Assembly (NCBI GenBank): GCA_002346525.1
Contig: DDZY01000088.1
Coordinates: forward strand, 1-10,514
Direction of reading: 5' to 3'
Source of the DNA: Proteobacteria bacterium UBA2996
GTDB taxonomy: Bacteria; Pseudomonadota; Gammaproteobacteria; Arenicellales; UBA868
DNA length: 10,514 bases
The notes under the pieces are model-generated. The model worked only from the letters and a program-made list of their open reading frames with translations, made no database searches and was not told the DNA's origin. Position numbers and translations under genes: made by a program. Positions 1 through 6,657 of this stretch are shown one piece after another; position 1 is the stretch's first letter; every line of letters begins with the position of its first letter.

Positions 1-71
1 TACAAACCAATCACGAATAAGCCGAACTTGGACGTTAATGGCGCCCGAAGAAATACTTTATACGCACGCAT
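1..71 (-). CDS. DppC/OppC-type ABC transporter permease, N-terminal fragment (runs off window)
   Basis: On the minus strand an ATG at 71-69 opens a frame of 23 complete codons without a stop to the window edge. The peptide starts MRAYKVFLRAPLTSKF and then turns hydrophobic (GLFVIGL). This is how DppC-type permeases begin: a short basic cytoplasmic tail, an R-x-P element, then the first membrane helix. The ATG shares its A with the TGA stop of the upstream DppB-type gene (TGATG), a typical translational-coupling overlap between paired permeases. The second permease would complete the inner-membrane channel of a peptide/nickel-type importer. Only the N-terminus is visible, so identity rests on position, overlap and the shape of the first 23 residues. 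Confidence 0.75.
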   Translation of the reverse strand, partial: MRAYKVFLRAPLTSKFGLFVIGL

Positions 72-1036
72 CACTGTGAGCGCCGAGGATGAAGTAAAAG
101 GGGGTTGCTAACAATCGACAGAATATCCGCTAGAAGGTTCAACGATATGTATGTGACGGCAAATAAAAGGGCCGCTGCCTGAACAACCGGAATATCTCGC
201 TTACCGACTGATTCAACAAGCAATTGGCCCAATCCGGGATAAACGAACACTACCTCGACCACGACGACCCCAACGACTAGATACGCCAGATTGATCACCA
301 CTACATTGATTATTGGCGCCATCGCGTTGGGGAGTGCGTGTTTAACCACTACTCGAGCCGGACTCAACCCCTTAAGCCGTGCCATTTCAATATAAGGACT
401 TGCCAAGAGGTTAATGATCGCTGCACGCGTCATGCGCATAGTATGGGCAACCGTCACCAACGTAAGCGTAATAGCCGGGAGCAGTGTCTTATAGAGTCGG
501 TCAACGAATTCCGTATTTGGATGAATCATCGCAACGCTTGGAAAAATATCGAAATCAATCGCAAAAAATAGGATCAAAACGTAAGCAACGAAAAAATCGG
601 GAAAAGATATCGTGGTCAACGTAGAAACATTTACAGTTCGATCAAACAACGTATTCCGATATAAGGCCGAAAGGATACCGAGCCCCAATGCAAGCGGCAT
701 TGAAATAATTGCGGCGAAACAAGCGAGAAATATGGTATTAAAAAGCCGGATTCCAACTTGATGTGAAACCTCTTGATTGTTAGAGAGGGACTTACCAAAG
801 TCCCCCTGAAACACATTGGTTAACCACTCGATGTATCGAATATGGACTGGAATATCTAAACCCAACTCTCGACGGAATACGGCGATGGTTTCAGGAGTTG
901 CGGTCTTCCCGAGAATCACTTCTGCAGCGTCTCCCGGCAAAAGTTCTACTCCGAGAAAAATAAACAACGAGACGATAAACAACGTACCAATGGCAAATGC
1001 GACTCGTTGCAAAAGCAATAGTGCTAGTTTGTTCAT
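71..1036 (-). CDS. DppB/OppB-type ABC transporter permease
   Basis: Inner-membrane permease of a peptide/opine/nickel-type ABC importer, 321 residues, the usual length. The first helix (about residues 8-30) is followed by the family's ELLPGDAA segment and a periplasmic region with LGLDIPVHIRYIEWL and GDFGKSLS, both typical of DppB. Hydrophobic stretches follow near 100-125, 140-162, 185-200, 240-262 and 285-312. The cytoplasmic EAA loop that docks the ATPase lies at about 215-238 (YIEMARLKGLSPARVVVKHA). The start is the ATG at 1036; no strong ribosome site precedes it. It lies 83 bases behind the hydrolase gene and overlaps the next permease by one base. The transported compound cannot be told from a permease. 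The family assignment is secure. Confidence 0.95.
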   Translation of the reverse strand: MNKLALLLLQRVAFAIGTLFIVSLFIFLGVELLPGDAAEVILGKTATPETIAVFRRELGLDIPVHIRYIEWLTNVFQGDFGKSLSNNQEVSHQVGIRLFNTIFLACFAAIISMPLALGLGILSALYRNTLFDRTVNVSTLTTISFPDFFVAYVLILFFAIDFDIFPSVAMIHPNTEFVDRLYKTLLPAITLTLVTVAHTMRMTRAAIINLLASPYIEMARLKGLSPARVVVKHALPNAMAPIINVVVINLAYLVVGVVVVEVVFVYPGLGQLLVESVGKRDIPVVQAAALLFAVTYISLNLLADILSIVSNPLLLHPRRSQ

Positions 1037-1119
1037 TTTTCAACGCTTTCGGCTATCGTAAGCATCATATCCCTCAGCTCAGCAGAACCAAGCCCCTACG
1101 TGGGAACCCTCCACACTAT

Positions 1120-2160
1120 CTACACTTCTGATAAACCGAGGATTTCTTCAGCCGTTACCGATTCTGCTGTCATAAAAAGTCGACTACCATGCACCACTCT
1201 TGCCGATACAGCTTTTATACAAACGACCCCAGAATTAGCGAACTTCAATACTTTAGGCGCTCTCGCTACTTCATCGAGAGAATAAAGCGCACCGGCTGTC
1301 TGCCCTGCTTCCACTCTTTCTCCTAGCTCCACCCTCGCTTCAAAAATACCTTCGTAAGGCGCATAAAGAACGTCTCCGGTATTCACTGCATCGAGATAAA
1401 TCGTGTCTTTACGATCGTCATTCATTTCCTCTGACCCAGAAACTATTTCGAGAAACTTTAAGACATTTTGAACACCCCGATATCCTATCTGGACAGCCTC
1501 TCGGTCTACCCCCCCACCCCCAAGCTCATTGGAAATAAATGGGACTTGTCGATCATGGGCAACCGGGTCAAAGCCGGTTTTCGATTTTGTCCCATCAACG
1601 ACATAGAGATAAGGCGCACTAAAAGCTTCCGCTAGATCAAATGACTTTCGATAAATTTCTGGGTCTGAGCAGGTGCAAAGAAAACTCGTAGTGACATATT
1701 TTGCTGCACGCCCTCCCGAATGGAAGTCTATTCCTGCATCTGCTAATGGCAGCAATTGATCAACGACAAATCGTGCGATTGCCGGGGTAGGCCCATTTTC
1801 CGGATCGCCAGGGAAGCTTCGATTTAGATTGCCATTATCAAGGGGAGAAGTCCGCCTGTTTGATCTAACGGCGGGATAATTTAATGCGGGGAGAATAATT
1901 ATTCGCCCGCAGACATCAGTCGGGTCTAATTCATGAATCAGTCGACGCAGGATTAACTGACCCTCATCCTCGTTACCATGATTACCTGCCGTCAACAGGA
2001 TGGTTGGACCTGACCCGTTACTGATTGTGGCAATGGGAATTGGGAAGACGCGCGACACGCCGAGATCGTCTGAATAATCAAGGCGCGCTGATCCATAGTT
2101 TTTACCCGAAACATCGAAATCAAAGTCACACGAGAGGAAAGTTGATTTGTAAACAGTCAT
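1120..2160 (-). CDS. succinylglutamate desuccinylase/aspartoacylase-family zinc hydrolase
   Basis: Cytoplasmic zinc carboxypeptidase-fold hydrolase, 346 residues, of the AstE/aspartoacylase/DoeB group, which removes acyl groups from N-acyl amino acids. Visible family elements: GNHGNE gives His61 and Glu64, DFHSGG gives His147 (the expected zinc ligands), NLNRSFPG gives the substrate-carboxylate pair Asn113-Arg114, and NELGGGG gives Glu212, the likely catalytic acid. Residues about 262-295 form a C-terminal beta-barrel segment of the biotinyl-lipoyl-like kind (GDVLYAPYEGIF, GERVEAGQ). The layout resembles the ectoine-pathway deacetylase DoeB, but no doeA, doeC or doeD partner is here, so no symbol is given. 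The start is supported by AAGAGGT seven bases upstream. Its place between a solute-binding protein and its permeases suggests it acts on the imported compound (inference). Confidence 0.88.
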   Translation of the reverse strand: MTVYKSTFLSCDFDFDVSGKNYGSARLDYSDDLGVSRVFPIPIATISNGSGPTILLTAGNHGNEDEGQLILRRLIHELDPTDVCGRIIILPALNYPAVRSNRRTSPLDNGNLNRSFPGDPENGPTPAIARFVVDQLLPLADAGIDFHSGGRAAKYVTTSFLCTCSDPEIYRKSFDLAEAFSAPYLYVVDGTKSKTGFDPVAHDRQVPFISNELGGGGVDREAVQIGYRGVQNVLKFLEIVSGSEEMNDDRKDTIYLDAVNTGDVLYAPYEGIFEARVELGERVEAGQTAGALYSLDEVARAPKVLKFANSGVVCIKAVSARVVHGSRLFMTAESVTAEEILGLSEV

Positions 2161-2166
2161 GCTAAT

Positions 2167-2173
2167 ACCTCTT
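2167..2173 (-). promoter_or_regulatory. ribosome binding site of the zinc hydrolase gene
   Basis: AAGAGGT reads on the minus strand seven bases before the ATG at 2160. It fixes the start of the hydrolase and shows that the gene has its own translation signal despite lying 296 bases behind the binding-protein gene. Confidence 0.6.
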
Positions 2174-2388
2174 GCAAACTAAATGACGTCTTTCGGCATA
2201 ACCAAACAAAATCAGATCGCGCTTTGAGCGACACTCTTGAATAGCCCCGCCCTACCGGTCCACAAATACCCCTATTTAAATCTTCCAATTTTTTGGTCAA
2301 ATATCAGTACGCCATTACTCGTGCTGGCATTTGCATTGGGTTTATTTAGCTAATTGACAATACAACTTCTGCAGGCGTCCCAGGGGGC

Positions 2389-2419
2389 AAAACCCCGCGT
2401 CGCGATCCTACGACGCGGG
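2389..2419 (-). terminator. hairpin terminator or attenuator after the binding-protein gene
   Basis: A perfect 9-bp inverted repeat, CCCGCGTCG (2394-2402) and CGACGCGGG (2411-2419), with an 8-base loop starts 38 bases after the binding-protein stop. In minus-strand RNA the 3' arm is followed by G and four U, and the stem can grow by A:U and G:U pairs. The short U tract fits a leaky intrinsic terminator or a 3'-end stabiliser, a common arrangement when a binding protein must be made in excess over its permeases. A run of C just beyond (2387-2383 on the minus strand) could pair with the G run at the end of the stem and give a weaker competing fold. Confidence 0.6.
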
Positions 2420-2456
2420 ATCATCCCTTGGTCAGACTTAATATGGCAAATACGAT

Positions 2457-4058
2457 CTAGACAAACCACCAGCGCCGTATAGGACGAAGACCATCGAGTT
2501 CTCGATTACTTTTCAACTCACCATGCGCTAGATTGTCAGAATGAGCGTCAAGCCAGTCGGCAAACAGCGGAATGACTGAACCCCCTTCATCACTACAAAG
2601 TTGCTGCATCTCCCAATACATTTCGCGTGCTTTATTTTCATCCAGCTCGCCACGGGATGCTTTCAGGAGTTCGTTGAAACGAGGATGCGCCCATCGACTC
2701 TCGTTCCATGATCCGCCTGCCGCATAACCAGACGTAAACATCCAATCTTCAGTTGGTCTTCCGCTCCAGTAGGATGCGCAGAACGGATGCTTCAGCCAGA
2801 TATTGGCCCAATAACCATCGTTAGGCACTTTGTTTATTTTGAGGTCAATTCCTGCTTTAGCAGCGGATTCGCTATACAGGGTGGCGGCGTCTACTGCGCC
2901 CGGCCAAATTCCTTCAGAAGTGCTAAGCGTGACGGTTAGACTCTCCATTCCCGCCTTTTTCAGGTGAAACTTGGCCTTATCCGGGTCGTAAGTCCGCTGC
3001 GGCAACTCCGAATTAAAGTAAGCGTAAGCTGGGCTAATAGGGTGATCGTTTCCGACTGAGCCGGTTCCACTTAGAATCTTATCGTTTAGCTCATCCCTAT
3101 CAACTGCATATTTAAGCGCTAATCTAACGTCATTATTATCATAAGGTGCGGTATCCACATGCATTGGCCACGTCCGGTGGAGTCGGCCCGGGTATTGGAC
3201 AACAACCACGCCTTTCGCACTTGCCAAACGCTTCCACGTCTTACGATCAGGTCGGTTAATGAGATCGACCTCCCCGGTCACCAAAGCATTCTGCCTCGAA
3301 GCCGTATCGATTAGCGGGACTGATTCTGCAGAATCAAAAAAACCAACATGGTCTTCCCATTTATTGGGGTCACGCTCAAAAATCGTCCGTATTCCAGGCT
3401 CAAACTCCTTAAGAACGTAGGAACCGGTGCCATTACGGAAATCATATGGCTTCCCATCTTTGATTGAGTCAATCGGAAGCGATGACATTAAGAATGGGAA
3501 ATGGGCGTTGGGCTCCGCGAGCGTGAAGATGATCCTATGTGGAGAATCAGCCTTCATCTCTTTTATATTCTTGAGGATAGACCGCAACGCAGATTTCGAC
3601 TCGTCACTAATGTGGTAGTTGATAGTGCCGATCACATCTTCCGCACTAAAAGATTTGCCGTCATGGAAACTTATTCCTTTTCTGAGGTTATACACCCACC
3701 TCAGCGGAGAACCATCAGCTTCCCAGGATTCCGCAAGCTCCGGCACAAGAGCACCGTTGTGATCGGTGTCAGCAAGAAAATTCTTGCAGTTGTAGTTAAT
3801 CAGGTTTGTTGCCTCAGTAACCATAAGTGCCGGGTCTAGAGTGTCACTAGTATTGCCTTGCGCCATACCCAGCCTCAGGTGACCGCCCGATTTTGGCGAC
3901 GCTTTGGCACTCTCCGAGAACATCCCCGCTACACCGCCAACGGTTCCTGCGAATGCGGTACTCACGCCCAGAGCAGCGGTGCGACGAGTAAATTCACGTC
4001 GCGTAATTCCCGCATGATGCTTAGCCAGCTTGCCAGAATGTTCTGATTTTTTTGTCAT
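2457..4058 (-). CDS. ABC transporter solute-binding protein, family 5 (DppA/OppA type), Tat-exported
   Basis: Periplasmic receptor of the importer, 533 residues, normal for family 5. The N-terminus carries a twin-arginine signal: TRREFT at about 19-24, then a moderately hydrophobic stretch (AALGVSTAFAGTVGGVAG) and a likely cleavage after AKA (about 51-53). There is no lipobox cysteine, so the mature protein should be soluble. Family signatures follow: LDPALM near 75, an ELAESWE segment, the WVYNLRKGISFHDGKSFSAEDV block near 125, and the YDPDKAKFHLKKAG segment in the second lobe. The ATG at 4058 is chosen over an in-frame TTG at 4070 because GGAGGAG (4062-4068) lies directly upstream and would be inside the longer reading. 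It is the first gene of the minus-strand unit. Family 5 members bind peptides, opines, glycosides and amines, so the ligand is open. Confidence 0.95.
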   Translation of the reverse strand: MTKKSEHSGKLAKHHAGITRREFTRRTAALGVSTAFAGTVGGVAGMFSESAKASPKSGGHLRLGMAQGNTSDTLDPALMVTEATNLINYNCKNFLADTDHNGALVPELAESWEADGSPLRWVYNLRKGISFHDGKSFSAEDVIGTINYHISDESKSALRSILKNIKEMKADSPHRIIFTLAEPNAHFPFLMSSLPIDSIKDGKPYDFRNGTGSYVLKEFEPGIRTIFERDPNKWEDHVGFFDSAESVPLIDTASRQNALVTGEVDLINRPDRKTWKRLASAKGVVVVQYPGRLHRTWPMHVDTAPYDNNDVRLALKYAVDRDELNDKILSGTGSVGNDHPISPAYAYFNSELPQRTYDPDKAKFHLKKAGMESLTVTLSTSEGIWPGAVDAATLYSESAAKAGIDLKINKVPNDGYWANIWLKHPFCASYWSGRPTEDWMFTSGYAAGGSWNESRWAHPRFNELLKASRGELDENKAREMYWEMQQLCSDEGGSVIPLFADWLDAHSDNLAHGELKSNRELDGLRPIRRWWFV

Positions 4059-4061
4059 TGT

Positions 4062-4068
4062 CTCCTCC
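4062..4068 (-). promoter_or_regulatory. ribosome binding site that sets the binding-protein start
   Basis: GGAGGAG on the minus strand lies three bases before the ATG at 4058 (five bases from its GGAGG core). An alternative in-frame TTG at 4070 would place this strong site inside the coding sequence, so 4058 is the better start. Confidence 0.8.
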
Positions 4069-4070
4069 AA

Positions 4071-4394
4071 ATTAGCAAGAATATGAGTTAGAGGGAGTGT
4101 TTACGGATTTCTACCGCTCTCCCTAGGGGCAAAATATTAGGGCATTTCAGATTTCTTTGCCCACATATTTAAAATTTTCTATAAAACCCTTTTCTTAAAA
4201 ACATTATTTCTTGAGAATCTCTAAGCGTGCATGCCGTTGTTTTTTTAATTACGATATTTACTTAGTTCTAGGAAATTCTTTGAGATGCGTGATTCCACCG
4301 ATCCAGATGGAAGACCTTCCTCAAATCAGACTCGATGCAAAACTGTTGCCATTATGTCCAGATCTCGAGAGCAGAAAATAGGTTCTGATGACAG
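4071..4394. other. divergent control region between binding-protein and GST genes
   Basis: These 324 bases lie between divergent genes and must hold the promoters for both. Bases 4165-4260 are very AT-rich with long A and T runs. I could not find a convincing -35/-10 pair on either strand. Two smaller items stand out and are described elsewhere: a potential leader hairpin at 4092-4124 for the minus-strand mRNA, and a 14-codon upstream reading frame at 4354-4398 overlapping the GST start. A short inverted repeat GGGCA/TGCCC (4140-4162) is too weak to name. Confidence 0.5.
4092..4124 (-). other. possible leader hairpin before the binding-protein gene
   Basis: AGGGAG (4092-4097) and CTCCCT (4119-4124) are perfect inverted arms. 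Inside them CGG (4104-4106) pairs with CCG (4114-4116) around a 7-base loop, with a small mismatch and a 4-base bulge on one side. In minus-strand RNA this would sit about 34 bases before the ATG and leave the Shine-Dalgarno site free. It does not match a riboswitch class known to me. Confidence 0.25.
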
Positions 4395-5051
4395 ATGACC
4401 GAATACGTCCTTTACGCCCACAATAACTCCTACGCAATGACGACCCATTTGTTGCTTGAGGAGCTAAAACTCGACTATCGAGTTGTCTGGTTCAATGTAC
4501 ACAAGCCTCAGGAATTCCCTCCGGAATTTCTAACCCTCAACCCTTATGGTCGGGTCCCATTGCTCTTAACGCCTGATGGACCACTGTCTGAATCCGCTGC
4601 GACGATGGTCTATCTCGCAGAAAAAGAGGGAGGAAATTTTTTGCCGTCTGACGTTGGACAAAATAGAGCGCGAGCCTTTCAATGGCTTTTTTTCTTAATG
4701 AGCACTTTCCAACCTGAAGTGCTCATTCAATTCGATCCGCAAAAATACTTTCCCAACGATCAGACCATGCAAGAGCGACTAATGGGTGCCTCGCTCAATA
4801 TTCTTGAAAAGATATGGAAATATCTAGACGAATCGATCGTGCCGGGTCCCTATTTCTTGGGAGGTCGCTACAGCATCTGCGATATGCTTTTTGTAATGCA
4901 GGCTATATGGAAAGAAAATCAACCCGGTACGTTTGATCATCTTCCCAACGTTCGCCTACTAATGAAAACGGTTTTAGCCAGACCGGCCGTTAAAAAAGTT
5001 CTCGCAACACACGACGTTGAAGAACTATCGCAGCTTGCAACCACCTGGTGA
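4395..5051 (+). CDS. glutathione S-transferase family protein
   Basis: Cytoplasmic two-domain GST-fold protein, 218 residues, a normal length. The thioredoxin-like domain covers residues 1-80: the first loop has Ser12 where the catalytic Ser/Cys of beta/theta-like GSTs sits, NPYGRVPLL supplies the cis-proline (Pro55) and LSESAATMVYLAE the glutathione-contacting Glu66-Ser67. The helical domain follows, with the N-capping box SICD (Ser160 to Asp163) before the core helix. The ATG at 4395 gives the full first strand (EYVLYAHN); the ribosome site is weak. It ends 55 bases from the convergent MttB-family gene. Family members conjugate, isomerise or reduce with glutathione, so the substrate is unknown. 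A role in handling formaldehyde or an electrophilic intermediate of the neighbouring demethylation genes is only inference. Confidence 0.9.
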   Translation: MTEYVLYAHNNSYAMTTHLLLEELKLDYRVVWFNVHKPQEFPPEFLTLNPYGRVPLLLTPDGPLSESAATMVYLAEKEGGNFLPSDVGQNRARAFQWLFFLMSTFQPEVLIQFDPQKYFPNDQTMQERLMGASLNILEKIWKYLDESIVPGPYFLGGRYSICDMLFVMQAIWKENQPGTFDHLPNVRLLMKTVLARPAVKKVLATHDVEELSQLATTW

Positions 5052-5078
5052 AGAAAGATGATATCCCTAAGCCAGGTG
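5042..5078. repeat. inverted repeat between convergent GST and MttB-family genes
   Basis: CACCTGG (5042-5048, inside the GST stop region) and CCAGGTG (5072-5078) are perfect 7-bp arms separated by 23 bases. The site lies where two convergent transcripts meet, so it may serve as a weak bidirectional terminator. There is no T run on either side and the loop is long, which lowers confidence. Confidence 0.25.
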
Positions 5079-5106
5079 ATACCCTCACTTCAAATGTCAC
5101 AACTGA

Positions 5107-6552
5107 TTAGTGGAGAATATCGTCTATCTTTTGTTTTATCCGAGCTCTCATGTCCTGTGCTCCTGCTTTCTGCCAAGCCTCAGAATCTGATCTATCAGAG
5201 AGTTTTGGATACCAGTTCTCCGTTAAGAATCGGTCCTGAGTATGGGGGTCAGTAAGAAATTCATTATTTGGTGCTGCCCGCTGAATCACTTCGACAGCTA
5301 GTGTTTCTGGGTTGATTTCTAACCCATTCGCCATCTTGCTCGTCCAACCGATCATCTCGTCACATAGAGTGAGTAACTCAAGAGACCCTGTTCGCCCTCC
5401 GGATAAAAACCCCAGATTGTGAACAAATGACGCGTTGGCGAGTCCAGCGATCGCAAGATTTGCACCCGCCTCGGCAGCCGCCTGGGCATCAAACTGATGC
5501 GAGTCTGAACAACCCCCTCCAACCCAAGTAGGAATGCCCGCAAAGTTAAGGTATTCACTTGCACCGAGTCCGGAAAGCATGTATTCAGGTGATCCATATG
5601 CCAAGTTCGCCTGTCGTAAATCCATCGGAAGGATGGCTGATCCACTCATGACAGGTGCTCCTGGTTCTTCGAGTTGGTGAATCAATATCCCTGCAATTGC
5701 CTCCGCTGAGGACTGTACGATTGCGCCTGCTATGGAGATCGGTGACGACATGCCTGGAAATGTCGCTGGATAACAGACCACAGGCGCCCTCCATCTCGCA
5801 CAATTCGTCAAACGTACACATAACTCCGCTGGAAGTTTCAGAGGTGAGACTGGACCCATGAGTTCGATCGACACTGGTTTTTCCGCGATTCGATTCCAGC
5901 CACCCGCAATATCAGCCACGATTTTCATCATTCGTTCCTGAATGAACTCATCATGAGCTAAAAGCGCCACGGGCTTTGTAGAGTTCTCATACATTACCCG
6001 TGTACATTCAGTAACCTCATTCTCCGGAGCAACTTCACTCGGATATCCAAGAGAACAAACTACATCTATATTAGGCAACGCATCACATAGTCGCGCAGTA
6101 GACCGGATATCTTCTAAAAGAGCAGGACGTAAGTTATCGGTCCTATAGTCCAATATCTGAACACAATTGTGTCCGGGGCAGAAACTTGGGGTTTTAGACG
6201 ATGTATCAACACGCTCATGACCATCATGGTCAAACAGTTTTATCTGCCTTGGCAAGGTCGACAGGACCTTATCAACTAAATCAGGCGGTATTTGAATTCT
6301 CTCACCATCAATCTCCCGGCAACCATAATCATTGATCAATCTTTGCTGTGTCGGTACATGCTCATATATTGCGCCAACTTCCCACAAGACTTTCTTTACC
6401 GCATCGTGGATCAATTTAGATCGGTCTACCCCTACCGTCTCGAGAAACAATCTCTTGGGTAACTTGCTATCAACTTGCTGAGCTGTAACTTGCCGCTCCA
6501 CTTTCAACCGTCGGCTACTCTTTCGAGATGCATTTTTCGCTTTTGGCCCCAT
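5107..6552 (-). CDS. trimethylamine methyltransferase (MttB) family protein, non-pyrrolysine type
   Basis: Cytoplasmic TIM-barrel methyltransferase of the MttB superfamily, 481 residues. Members take a methyl group from trimethylamine or, in non-pyrrolysine forms such as MtgB, from betaines, and pass it to a corrinoid protein. Visible family blocks: a basic N-terminus, SFCPGHNC and the ILDYRTDNLRPALLEDI stretch, then PGMSSPISIAGAIVQSSAEAIAG, EEPGAPVMSGS, GGGCSDSHQFDAQAAAEA and the C-terminal SLELLTLCDEMIGW segment. The frame has no internal TAG, so there is no pyrrolysine. Three starts are possible: GTG 6636, ATG 6624 and ATG 6552. I chose 6552 because a basic leader is how the family begins, GGGGTG lies before it, and promoter candidates for both divergent genes fall upstream of it. 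No corrinoid-protein gene is adjacent. The gene faces away from the Rieske gene, with 105 bases between starts. Confidence 0.9.
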   Translation of the reverse strand: MGPKAKNASRKSSRRLKVERQVTAQQVDSKLPKRLFLETVGVDRSKLIHDAVKKVLWEVGAIYEHVPTQQRLINDYGCREIDGERIQIPPDLVDKVLSTLPRQIKLFDHDGHERVDTSSKTPSFCPGHNCVQILDYRTDNLRPALLEDIRSTARLCDALPNIDVVCSLGYPSEVAPENEVTECTRVMYENSTKPVALLAHDEFIQERMMKIVADIAGGWNRIAEKPVSIELMGPVSPLKLPAELCVRLTNCARWRAPVVCYPATFPGMSSPISIAGAIVQSSAEAIAGILIHQLEEPGAPVMSGSAILPMDLRQANLAYGSPEYMLSGLGASEYLNFAGIPTWVGGGCSDSHQFDAQAAAEAGANLAIAGLANASFVHNLGFLSGGRTGSLELLTLCDEMIGWTSKMANGLEINPETLAVEVIQRAAPNNEFLTDPHTQDRFLTENWYPKLSDRSDSEAWQKAGAQDMRARIKQKIDDILH

Positions 6553-6600
6553 TGAGCACCCCAAAGATTTTCCCTTGCGTTGAATGCCACAGATCGCCTT

Positions 6601-6629
6601 TTTATGCCATAATTTTCTTGTCATTTCAA
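6601..6629 (-). promoter_or_regulatory. candidate sigma-70 promoter for the MttB-family gene
   Basis: On the minus strand TTGAAA (6629-6624) and CATAAA (6606-6601) are spaced exactly 17 bases, matching the consensus at five and four of six positions. A start site near 6594 would give a leader of roughly 40 bases to the ATG at 6552. It conflicts with the longer gene starts at 6624 and 6636. Confidence 0.4.
6605..6613 (+). promoter_or_regulatory. candidate extended -10 promoter for the Rieske gene
   Basis: TGCCATAAT contains an extended -10 TG followed one base later by CATAAT, five of six positions of the consensus. No good -35 box is present at 16-18 bases, as is common for extended -10 promoters. 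The predicted start near 6620 would leave a leader of about 38 bases to the ATG at 6658. It overlaps the -10 of the opposing minus-strand candidate. Confidence 0.4.
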
Positions 6630-6657
6630 AGGCCACTCATTCTGAGAGTCGATCGAC

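Larger units (their letters stand above)
2161..2456. other. non-coding gap between binding-protein and hydrolase genes
   Basis: These 296 bases separate two genes transcribed in the same direction (minus). I see no convincing gene here. The part next to the binding-protein gene holds a strong GC hairpin (separate entry). The middle is AT-rich. On the minus strand a weak promoter-like pair is present: TTGACC at 2300-2295 and TTAAAT at 2279-2274, spaced 15 bases, which is short. The gap therefore probably reduces or resets transcription between the binding protein and the hydrolase/permease genes. Promoter activity is a guess. Confidence 0.45.

Noticed and set aside
1120..2160. Ectoine-degradation deacetylase doeB
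   Set aside because: The fold and motifs fit, but no other ectoine-pathway gene is nearby and the family covers many N-acyl substrates, so only the family is named.
3501..3839. Plus-strand open frame of 112 codons opposite the binding-protein gene
   Set aside because: It lies wholly within a well-supported gene, shows no domain pattern and has no ribosome site; it is an antisense shadow.
5107..6552. Pyrrolysine-containing MttB
   Set aside because: There is no in-frame TAG anywhere in the gene, so it belongs to the non-pyrrolysine group.
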